A DNA stretch of 7,066 nt from Myxococcales bacterium (lineage in GTDB: Bacteria > Myxococcota > Polyangia > Polyangiales > Polyangiaceae). Below the pieces are notes generated by a model. The model saw only the letters and a list, made by a program, of their open reading frames with translations. It had not been told where the DNA came from and did not search any database. Positions 1 through 7,066 of this stretch are shown piece by piece. Made by a program: the position numbers and the translations under genes. Numbering within the stretch: the stretch's first letter is position 1; every line of letters begins with the position of its first letter. The stretch covers positions 1-7,066 of the forward strand of contig JAGQIY010001398.1 of the NCBI GenBank assembly GCA_020430865.1. Direction: 5' to 3'.

Positions 1-2047
<2,047 letters not shown>

Positions 2048-2048
<1 letters not shown>

Positions 2049-2509
2049 TGACGATACGCCTCGAGGTCAACGGCAAGGTCCACGACGTGGATGCCGCTCC
2101 GGATACGCCCTTGCTCTGGGTTCTGCGCGATCATCTCGGGCTCACGGGCACGAAGTTTGGCTGCGGGGTCGCGCAGTGCGGCGCCTGCACCGTCTACGTC
2201 GATGGCTCACCGCGACGGGCCTGCGTGGCGCCCATCAGCTCCGTCGGAGACAGGCCGGTGACCACGATCGAAGGTCTCGAGGGCCCAGAGGCGGACGCGA
2301 TCCGCGAGGCCTGGGAGACTCTCCAGGTGCCCCAGTGCGGCTACTGCCAGGCGGGACAGATCATGAGCGCCGTCGCGCTGCTCAGGAAGCGACCGACGCC
2401 CAGCGACGAAGACATCGATCACGCGATGACCGGCAACATCTGCCGCTGTGCAACCTACATGCGGATCCGCAGGGCAATTCACGACGCCGCGGGAAACGTG
2501 AAGAAATGA
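2048..2509 (+). CDS. (2Fe-2S)-binding small subunit, isoquinoline 1-oxidoreductase (IorA)-type
   Basis: This is the electron-transfer subunit of the molybdenum hydroxylase encoded just upstream, carrying two [2Fe-2S] clusters. The 153-residue product has the usual family length. An N-terminal plant-ferredoxin fold (residues 1-75) holds Cys39, Cys44, Cys47 and Cys59 in [16 protein letters not shown]...RAC. A C-terminal helical domain (residues 80-153) holds Cys97, Cys100, Cys132 and Cys134 in QCGYCQAGQ and GNICRCATY. All eight ligands are present, so the protein looks intact. The start is the ATG at 2048, inside TGATG, overlapping the upstream stop by one base and preceded by AGGAG. The end overlaps the next start in ATGA. 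Order here is large subunit first, then small. Electrons would pass from the molybdenum site through both clusters, probably to the cytochrome encoded next. Confidence 0.95.
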
Positions 2510-3186
2510 CGGCGCGGACCGAGAGCTCGCCGGTCGTTGGTCGCGGCTGGCTGTGCGGTGCACTGGTGGCCGCTCTGCTCGGGGGCTGCGGTGAGACGCC
2601 GACGGTGAAGCAGGCACCTGGCGCGCCTCCCCCCCTGCCCGGGGAGAACGGGCTGAAGGGCGTTTCAGACTTCGCGCAGATCCAGGACCGGAGCCAGCGC
2701 TCCGTGGCGCTCTTCGAGGAGCTGGGCAAGGTCATCCTGAGCCCACGCTGCGTGAACTGCCACTCGGCCAGCGATCGACCGCTCCAGTCCGAGCAAGGGA
2801 TCCCGCACCAGCCGGCGGTCGTGCGGGGCGAAGACGGATCGGGGGCTCCGGGGCTCCCCTGTTCAGCTTGCCACGGGGAAACGAATTTCCGGAACATGCC
2901 CGGCGCGCCCAAGTGGAGCATGCCGCCGCTGGAGATGGCCTGGCAGGATCGCACGCTGGGCCAGATCTGTGAGCAGATCAAGGACCCGGCGCGGAACGGC
3001 GACAAGTCTCCCGCCGCGCTGATCGAACACATGAAGCACGACGCGCTCGTCGGTTACGGCTGGAATCCGCCGGCACAGCTCACCCCGGCCGTGGGCAGTC
3101 AGGCCCTGGCCGGGGAGCTGTTTCAGGCCTGGGTCGAGAGCGGGGCGGTGTGCCCGCCCTCTGCTCCCCAGAAGTCGCCCCTATAG
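2506..3186 (+). CDS. Lipoprotein c-type cytochrome with two CxxCH motifs, partner of the hydroxylase
   Basis: This 226-residue protein is probably membrane-anchored and carries c-type haem outside the cytoplasmic membrane. Its N-terminus has an Arg residue, a hydrophobic stretch (residues 15-27) and a lipobox LGGC with the lipidated Cys28. Two haem-attachment motifs follow, CVNCH (82-86) and CSACH (119-123), with a Pro/Gly-rich linker at about 31-50. Met-containing segments ([14 protein letters not shown]) could give the distal haem ligands. The conserved-looking stretch [14 protein letters not shown] and a C-terminal [10 protein letters not shown] resemble the small proteins annotated as 'isoquinoline 1-oxidoreductase subunit' next to such hydroxylases; this match is from memory. 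The ATG at 2506 overlaps the upstream stop in ATGA, which implies translational coupling; only a weak GGGAAA (2491-2496) precedes it. The likely role is to take electrons from the [2Fe-2S] subunit and pass them to the respiratory chain. Confidence 0.88.
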   Translation: MTARTESSPVVGRGWLCGALVAALLGGCGETPTVKQAPGAPPPLPGENGLKGVSDFAQIQDRSQRSVALFEELGKVILSPRCVNCHSASDRPLQSEQGIPHQPAVVRGEDGSGAPGLPCSACHGETNFRNMPGAPKWSMPPLEMAWQDRTLGQICEQIKDPARNGDKSPAALIEHMKHDALVGYGWNPPAQLTPAVGSQALAGELFQAWVESGAVCPPSAPQKSPL

Positions 3187-3203
3187 TTGCCACGCGGCAA
3201 TTT
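3187..3203. terminator. Small hairpin between convergent genes, possible bidirectional terminator
   Basis: TTGCC (3187-3191) and GGCAA (3196-3200) pair around the loop ACGC and are followed on + by TTT. A G-U and an A-U pair can extend the stem at its base. The hairpin fills the 15-base gap between the TAG of the cytochrome gene and the TAA of the gene on the other strand, where a terminator is expected. The stem is short and the T-run is poor, so termination may need Rho. Confidence 0.45.
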
Positions 3204-5082
3204 AACCCAGCATCACCTTCGAGCCCTTGAGGCTGGTGCCCGAGGCATCCGCCCTGACGGTGCTCGACCCGGATTTCAGCTCGATCTTGCCGCTCTTCAG
3301 TGTCACCTGCTCCTTGCCGGCACCCGTCAGCGTGATCTGCCCGTTGGAGACCACGACCTTGCCCTTCTTGCCGTCGAGCACCTGAACGCTGCCCTTGGCG
3401 ATCTTGATCATCGTCTTGTCGACGCGGATCACCACGTCGTTGCTCATCAGCGCGATGCGACCCTTCTTCGACGCATCGCTCTCCGCGTACATGTCGACGC
3501 CCAGGTTGTCGATCAGGATGTTGTAGGTGTTGCCCCCGAAGAGCTTGACGTTGTCCTTGCCCGTGACCTCCACCTCACCGACGAGCTCGCCAGCGATGGC
3601 GGTGGCGCCGGGGATGTAGGGCGGCGACTTGCCGTCCGCGGAGATGGTCACCTTGCCGTGGGATTTGACAGTTGTTTCCACGAGGGATTGCAACGAGGTC
3701 TCGCGGCCGGTGACCTTCACGCCGTGCAAGCCGAAGATCTCGCAGTCGAGGCCCCCCATGATGGGATAGGCACTCGTCAGCGCGAGGCCGGCCGCGCAGT
3801 GGAAGCCGCCGAAGCCAGGCGTCCCCACCAGCACGCCGGCGTGGCCGTAGATGGTCACGGCAGGGAGCGCCGCAGGGGAGGCGCCGACTGCCGAGATCAC
3901 GCTGGCCGTCAGGCCCGTCACGCCGGCGGCGACTGCTGCGATCTTGCTCAGGCCGCTCTTGCTGTCGAGCGTGAGGTAGCGGCCAGCGCGCAGCGCTCCG
4001 CACAGCGCGATGAAGGCGTCGGCGGCGCTGAAGAACGCGCCTGCTGCTCCCGCGGCGGTCAGCGGGCTGCTGTCACCGGACAGGTCCGCGTTGGGGAAAT
4101 CGTCGTCTCCCTTGCTCGTGGGTCCATCGACGGTGGTGGCGATCAGCACGCCACCGTCGCCCAGCACGTAAGCTGCGCCGCCCGCCGCGACCACGTTGTT
4201 GCCGTCGGACAGGGACAGCACGTCGGCTTCGTTGGACTGGATGTAGACGTTGCCGTTGGCCTGTATGCCGATCTCGCTATCGTCGAGGGTACCGCAGGCG
4301 TTGAGCAGCACCTTCTGCGTGGTGGCGAGGCCGATGCCGTTGATCCGGATCGGGTTCGCGCCGGCGTCCGCGGGGCTCGGCTTGCCCATGTTGAGGCGAC
4401 TACTGTACTCGGGGACGAAGACCGAGAAGCGCGTCGCTGCGCTGGGTTGCAGCGCTCCGGCATCGTCGCTGAACGTCTGCTGAACTGCACCTTCTTCGAC
4501 CGTGTCCAGGCTGCCCTTGCCCCTGACGCCGAGCGCCACCTCCAGCTCTCCGATCCTCGAGGAAACATTCGCGCTGTAGTGCTCGGCCGCCGTGGGCGCG
4601 AACGTCAGCGTCACCGCCACGGGCACCCCCGTCGCGGGCACGCTGGTTGGCGACAGGGAGTAGGCGCTGGTGTCGTCGGTCTCGACCTGCTTTTCCAGAG
4701 TCAGGGTCGCAGACGAGCTGGCGTGATTGGTCACCGTGAAGCTCTTGACCTCAGTCTCGCCCACCAACACGGTGCCGAAGTCGTGGTCGTCGTCGCTGAG
4801 CACGATGGGATTCTTCGCGAGCCCGTTGAGGCTCACGCTCTGGTGGGTCCCGCTGACCTGGAGCTTCGCGTCGCTGCGCCCGGTCGTCCGTGGCGAGAAC
4901 TTGAGGCGAACGCTGGCGTCGCCCGAGGTCACGTGGGGGTCAGCCACGAAGCTGTAGTCGGCAGCCTCGTCGCCCACGAGCTCGAGCGTCGCGTTGGCGG
5001 TGGGCGCGATCGGCACCTGGAGCTCGACGTCGGACCCACCGACCCACGCCTCGTGATCCGGGACCGCGCCGAAGATGCTCAT
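3202..5082 (-). CDS. ASH/HYDIN-like domain protein with spike-like beta-strand C-terminus
   Basis: The 626-residue product is not a family I can name as a whole. Residues about 1-90 and 92-190 look like two tandem Ig-type domains of the ASH/SPD-2/HYDIN ('choice-of-anchor D') kind; the second has DFGTVLVGETEVKSFTVTN and VTLTFAPTAAEHYSANV. Residues 250-320 are strand-rich. Residues 341-440 are Ala/Gly-rich and hydrophobic. Residues 465-626 are short alternating strands, ending in SNGQITLTGAGKEQVTLKSG and similar repeats, like the tip of a VgrG/Gp5 spike or a beta-helix. There is no signal peptide. The ATG at 5082 overlaps the upstream TGA by one base and has GGAGAG about 6 bases before it; an upstream in-frame start at 5220 would overlap the previous gene and code an Arg-rich tail, so it is rejected. 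It could be a tail-spike-like component, a surface-matrix protein, or a cytoplasmic scaffold. The gene is confident; the role is not. Confidence 0.8.
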   Translation of the reverse strand: MSIFGAVPDHEAWVGGSDVELQVPIAPTANATLELVGDEAADYSFVADPHVTSGDASVRLKFSPRTTGRSDAKLQVSGTHQSVSLNGLAKNPIVLSDDDHDFGTVLVGETEVKSFTVTNHASSSATLTLEKQVETDDTSAYSLSPTSVPATGVPVAVTLTFAPTAAEHYSANVSSRIGELEVALGVRGKGSLDTVEEGAVQQTFSDDAGALQPSAATRFSVFVPEYSSRLNMGKPSPADAGANPIRINGIGLATTQKVLLNACGTLDDSEIGIQANGNVYIQSNEADVLSLSDGNNVVAAGGAAYVLGDGGVLIATTVDGPTSKGDDDFPNADLSGDSSPLTAAGAAGAFFSAADAFIALCGALRAGRYLTLDSKSGLSKIAAVAAGVTGLTASVISAVGASPAALPAVTIYGHAGVLVGTPGFGGFHCAAGLALTSAYPIMGGLDCEIFGLHGVKVTGRETSLQSLVETTVKSHGKVTISADGKSPPYIPGATAIAGELVGEVEVTGKDNVKLFGGNTYNILIDNLGVDMYAESDASKKGRIALMSNDVVIRVDKTMIKIAKGSVQVLDGKKGKVVVSNGQITLTGAGKEQVTLKSGKIELKSGSSTVRADASGTSLKGSKVMLG

Positions 5083-5573
5083 CAGCTCTCTCCGCGCTGC
5101 TTGGGTGAGAGGCCCTCGAGCTGCATGTCGCCGGCGTCGAGCAGCTTGAACCTTGGTTGACGCATGCGGGGGTCGACGACCTCCCCCACGAACTGATTCC
5201 AGGTCGAAGCCATCGCGCACAGCATCTGGAAGTAGGCCTCGGGGTTCACCCGCAAGGAAGCGGCGACACGCGCGCGCTCTTGCCCCGGTTGGTTCCCCGG
5301 GGCAAGACGTCCGGGAAAGCGCGTGAGCTCCGTGAACAGCAGCGCGAAGTCCTGAACGGAGTACGCAACCTGCAAGCCGTTGGCGTAGGCAGGCGTCGGC
5401 TCGGTGCTCCAGTCGATGGGCAACCCTCGCTGCTGCGCCACGGGAGGCGGCGCAGCCTGATCCTTCGCGGCGGCGGGCGCTTCGCCGCCAGCGTTCTGCC
5501 CCGCCTTCTCGGCAACACGGCCTTCGACCTCACGACGCAGTTGTTCCAGCATCGATGTGTCCATCGCGTTCAT
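5082..5573 (-). CDS. Small DUF3467-like protein of unknown function
   Basis: The 163-residue product has a predicted helical, charged N-terminus (1-25), a disordered Ala/Pro/Gln-rich linker (26-60), a core at 63-131 and a short C-terminal tail. The core, YANGLQVAYSVQDFALLFTEL...ARVAASLRVNPEAYFQMLCAM, follows the pattern I recall for DUF3467 (a 'Y.N.v.v..s..DF.l.F' strand pair, then 'aRV..sp..a..ll..L' into a helix). This is pattern recognition, not a search result. The start ATG at 5573 has AGGAGG at 5578-5583, four bases away; an ATG at 5564 (codon 4) would be 13 bases away and is less likely. The gene overlaps the next one by one base (TGATG), so the two proteins are probably made in a fixed ratio and may work together. 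A sigma-54-like promoter lies about 80 bases upstream. An 11-bp perfect hairpin sits inside the gene (5278-5307). Confidence 0.8.
   Translation of the reverse strand: MNAMDTSMLEQLRREVEGRVAEKAGQNAGGEAPAAAKDQAAPPPVAQQRGLPIDWSTEPTPAYANGLQVAYSVQDFALLFTELTRFPGRLAPGNQPGQERARVAASLRVNPEAYFQMLCAMASTWNQFVGEVVDPRMRQPRFKLLDAGDMQLEGLSPKQRGES
5278..5307. other. Perfect 11-bp inverted repeat inside the DUF3467-like gene
   Basis: TCTTGCCCCGG (5278-5288) and CCGGGGCAAGA (5297-5307) are exact reverse complements around an 8-base loop. The stem is very GC-rich and would form a stable hairpin in the mRNA of the - strand operon. It codes for the stretch RLAPGNQPGQE, so the symmetry may partly come from the repeated Pro-Gly. 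There is no T-run, so it is not a standard intrinsic terminator. Confidence 0.6.
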
Positions 5574-5577
5574 TCAG

Positions 5578-5583
5578 CCTCCT
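5578..5583 (-). promoter_or_regulatory. Strong ribosome binding site of the DUF3467-like gene
   Basis: A full AGGAGG on the - strand, four bases before the ATG at 5573. It is the best Shine-Dalgarno sequence in the window and fixes the start of the gene. Confidence 0.8.
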
Positions 5584-5650
5584 GACTGGCCGCGCCCTCG
5601 CGTCGGCCGGTGCACGTTCGCGCACCCCTCGGTGCGTCCCCGACCCCGTG

Positions 5651-5666
5651 TGCAGTGGCCATGCCA
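5651..5666 (-). promoter_or_regulatory. Sigma-54-like -24/-12 promoter for the DUF3467-like/spike-like operon
   Basis: On the - strand the sequence TGGCATGGCCACTGCA matches the sigma-54 consensus TGGCACG-N4-TTGCW at 10 of 12 defined positions, with the essential GG and GC exactly 12 bases apart and the preferred pyrimidine just before it. Transcription would start near 5640, giving a leader of about 67 bases that contains the strong AGGAGG. Predicted by eye only. Confidence 0.5.
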
Positions 5667-5769
5667 AGCCCATCGTGGACACGGAACAGGCGCTTTCCAC
5701 TTGATTGCGCGGGAGTTCGAGCCACTTCGACGCCCTCCCCTGACTCCGCGACCGAGCTCCCGAGGCCGT

Positions 5770-5830
5770 GCACGAGCTTGCACCCTCCTGCAATCACTTG
5801 CTCCCCAGGCGCGCAGTGACTTGCACCCTC
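5770..5830. repeat. Three direct repeats GCA-N4-CTTGC-W-CCC, possible activator sites
   Basis: The units are GCACGAGCTTGCACCCTC (5770-5787), GCAATCACTTGCTCCCCA (5790-5807) and GCAGTGACTTGCACCCTC (5813-5830). GCA, CTTGC and CCC are invariant, and the spacing of 20 and 23 bases is close to two helical turns. Each unit includes GCA-N6-TGC symmetry, as expected for a dimeric binding protein. They lie between two outward-facing sigma-54-like promoters, so enhancer-binding-protein sites are the likely reading. A weaker relative at 5612-5627 (GCACGTTCGCGCACCC) lies in the left leader. Confidence 0.55.
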
Positions 5831-5984
5831 ACGGGTTCGTCGGGTTCGGGCTCGGGGGGGAGAGCACGAGTCCGCGTCGCCGCACCGAGAGGACGAAATG
5901 GAGCGACCACGCGCTCATTTCCGGGAGGCGACGGACGGCAGGAGGCCGGATGGCGTTCGATCGCGCACTGCCAGGCTCGGCAGA

Positions 5985-6000
5985 CGGCACGCGGGTTGCT
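5985..6000 (+). promoter_or_regulatory. Sigma-54-like -24/-12 promoter for the pentapeptide-repeat gene
   Basis: CGGCACGCGGGTTGCT matches TGGCACG-N4-TTGCW at 11 of 12 defined positions; only the first T is replaced. The GG (5986-5987) and GC (5998-5999) are correctly 12 bases apart. Transcription would start near 6011, only 13 bases before the ATG at 6024. This is the closest sigma-54 match I saw in the window. Confidence 0.6.
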
Positions 6001-6023
6001 TTGAAGCTCCCCGAGACTCGTCG

Positions 6024-7066
6024 ATGATCGGATCCAGGGAAAAGCTGCTCGAGCTCGCCGCCGCGGGAGAGCTCTTCGGTGAGAGCGCGGAAGGGCTCGA
6101 CCTGCGCGGCGTCGACCTCTCGGGCCTCGACCTCAGCCAATGCAGCTTCGTGGCCTGCGATCTGACTGGCGCCGACCTGAGCGACTGCCTGCTGAGCGAT
6201 GCCAGCCTGCGCGGATCAGACCTGAGCGGCGCCAAGCTGAACCGCACGGAACTATTCGGCTGTGATGTGTGCGGCGTGCGCCTGTTCGGGGCTCTTCTGG
6301 AAGCTGCGACGTTGAACGAGGTCAACCTGAGCGGCGTGGATCTGCGGGAAGCCGCTCTCGATGGCGCTGAGCTCACACAGGTCGACCTGACCGGAGCGAA
6401 CCTCTCGAGCCTGGACTTGAGCGACGCGCGGCTCTCGAGTCGCCGACTCGCTGGCTGCGATCTGCGAGGCACTCGCCTATTGCTGGCGAACCTGAGCGGG
6501 GCCGATCTCCGAGAGACGCTGCTCGACCGCAAGACGAGCTTCGTCCAGTGCCTGTTCGAAGCCGCCGATCTCTCCGAGGTCGACCTGCGCGAGCTCGACC
6601 TGAGGCTCTCGAACTTCGCTGGCGCGAACCTCCAGCGCGCCCGCCTGGAGCGCTCCTCGCTCGCTCAGGTCGGGTTCGCGGGAGCGAACCTGACGGACGC
6701 CAGCTTGAGCGGGGCGAGCGCCGCGAACAGCGACTTCCAAGGGGCGGTGCTGAATCGCGCGGACCTCAGCCAGGCGCAGCTCCGGCAGAGCAACTTCACG
6801 AACTGCAGCGCGCTCGGGACTCGGTTCAGCGGCTGCGACCTGACCCAGGCGTGCTTCGTGAAGGCCGATCTGAGCGGCTCCACGCTGATCCACTGCGTGT
6901 TGCGCTACGCAGACTGCTCTCACTCGGTGCTCGAGCGCTGTGACTTCGGCTTCGCCGATCTCGAGTACGCGAACCTTCACCGCGCCCGCCTGGGGCAGTC
7001 CAGCCTGCGCGGCGCCACGACCGGGAACATCAGCATGACCGACCCCCAGCGCGAAGCAGCGGAGGA
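6024..7066 (+). CDS. Pentapeptide-repeat protein, cysteine-rich, 3' partial
   Basis: The frame opens with ATG at 6024 and runs without a stop to the right edge, giving 347 complete codons. After a short lead (MIGSREKLLELAAAGELFGESAEG), almost everything from residue 24 to about 332 is A(D/N)LXX-type pentapeptides such as GVDLS, GLDLS, GADLS, GANLT and GCDLR, which fold into a right-handed four-sided beta-helix. At least 13 Cys occur, many at the inward-facing position before D-L (ACDL, GCDL). The final visible residues (TGNISMTDPQREAAE) leave the repeat pattern, so a C-terminal tail or new domain begins near the edge. No other in-frame start lies nearby upstream, and no clear Shine-Dalgarno precedes the ATG. 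Such proteins can mimic DNA, act as scaffolds, or accompany type VI secretion cargo (often with DUF2169, which is not seen here). The specific function is unknown. Confidence 0.9.
   Translation, partial: MIGSREKLLELAAAGELFGESAEGLDLRGVDLSGLDLSQCSFVACDLTGADLSDCLLSDASLRGSDLSGAKLNRTELFGCDVCGVRLFGALLEAATLNEVNLSGVDLREAALDGAELTQVDLTGANLSSLDLSDARLSSRRLAGCDLRGTRLLLANLSGADLRETLLDRKTSFVQCLFEAADLSEVDLRELDLRLSNFAGANLQRARLERSSLAQVGFAGANLTDASLSGASAANSDFQGAVLNRADLSQAQLRQSNFTNCSALGTRFSGCDLTQACFVKADLSGSTLIHCVLRYADCSHSVLERCDFGFADLEYANLHRARLGQSSLRGATTGNISMTDPQREAAE

Larger units (their letters stand above)
5574..6023. promoter_or_regulatory. Divergent intergenic control region
   Basis: These 450 bases separate two divergent genes. 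I see no convincing gene here: the open frames that cross it are Arg/Pro-rich, and their third positions are less GC-biased than those of the real genes. It contains, from left to right, the AGGAGG of the - strand gene, a sigma-54-like element pointing left (5651-5666), three direct repeats (5770-5830) and a sigma-54-like element pointing right (5985-6000). The repeats lie about 130-190 bases upstream of the left predicted transcription start and about 180-240 upstream of the right one, a usual position for enhancer sites. No tRNA, riboswitch or insertion element was seen. Confidence 0.6.

Noticed and set aside
3187..5160. A 657-codon open frame on the + strand opposite the spike-like gene
   Set aside because: It is antisense to a gene with clear domains, is Asp/His/Val/Arg-rich with no recognisable motif, and is the mirror frame expected in GC-rich DNA.
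5768..5782. A possible sigma-54 element GTGCACGAGCTTGCA
   Set aside because: It contains CACG and TTGCA, but the spacing is one base off and the GG is missing; it is better read as part of the first direct repeat.
5570..5797. A 75-codon frame on the - strand whose stop overlaps the DUF3467-like start in ATGA
   Set aside because: The overlap looks like coupling, but the third positions are clearly less GC-rich than in real genes, the peptide has no pattern, and it would cover the likely promoter at 5651-5666.
5770..5830. CRISPR array
   Set aside because: The three units are 18 bases, imperfect and only 2-5 bases apart, with no room for spacers.
5557..6027. A 156-codon frame on the + strand ending in an ATGA overlap with the pentapeptide gene
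   Set aside because: It starts inside the opposite gene, is Arg/Pro-rich without motifs, and runs through both predicted promoters and the repeats.
5829..6140. A 103-codon frame on the - strand across the start of the pentapeptide gene
   Set aside because: Its N-terminal half is the shadow of pentapeptide codons and its C-terminal half is low-complexity.
5477..6980. Long - strand frames opposite the pentapeptide gene (5915-6532 and 6477-6980)
   Set aside because: The + frame shows regular A(D/N)LXX repeats throughout; the antisense frames are regular only because the repeats are.

Overview
The window is GC-rich, with third codon positions mostly G or C, and its genes are tightly packed with overlapping start and stop codons. 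The gene content is a periplasmic molybdenum hydroxylase with a cytochrome, an ASH/HYDIN-type domain protein, a pentapeptide-repeat protein and sigma-54-type promoters. This suggests a large-genome soil Myxococcota, most likely Polyangia-like. That assignment is an inference from style and content; no marker gene is present.

Region 1 (1-3186, + strand) is a translationally coupled three-gene operon. It encodes the large molybdopterin subunit of an isoquinoline 1-oxidoreductase-type (xanthine oxidase family) hydroxylase, cut by the left edge, then its small [2Fe-2S] subunit, then a lipoprotein c-type cytochrome with two CxxCH motifs. The three give a plausible electron path: substrate, molybdenum centre, two [2Fe-2S] clusters, c-type haem in the cell envelope. 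The substrate cannot be read from the sequence.

Region 2 (3187-3201) is a 15-base gap between convergent stop codons that holds a small hairpin, a likely two-way terminator.

Region 3 (3202-5573, - strand) is a two-gene operon with a 1-base overlap. The first gene encodes a 163-aa protein that looks DUF3467-like. The second encodes a 626-aa protein with two N-terminal ASH/HYDIN-like Ig domains, an Ala/Gly-rich hydrophobic middle, and a repetitive beta-strand C-terminus resembling the tip of a VgrG/Gp5-type spike or a beta-helix. It has no signal peptide.

Region 4 (5574-6023) is a 450-base divergent control region. It contains a sigma-54-like -24/-12 element pointing each way (5651-5666 on -, 5985-6000 on +). 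Midway between them are three direct repeats of GCA-N4-CTTGC-W-CCC at 5770, 5790 and 5813, placed where an enhancer-binding protein would be expected to sit.

Region 5 (6024-7066, + strand) is a pentapeptide-repeat protein, rich in cysteine and open at the right edge.

The most interesting part is regions 3-5: a divergently arranged, apparently sigma-54-controlled unit joining a spike-like protein, a possible small partner and a pentapeptide-repeat beta-helix. Sigma-54 control and pentapeptide proteins are both known around type VI secretion cargo loci. Here, however, no canonical VgrG, Hcp or PAAR is visible, so the secretion link is only a hypothesis.
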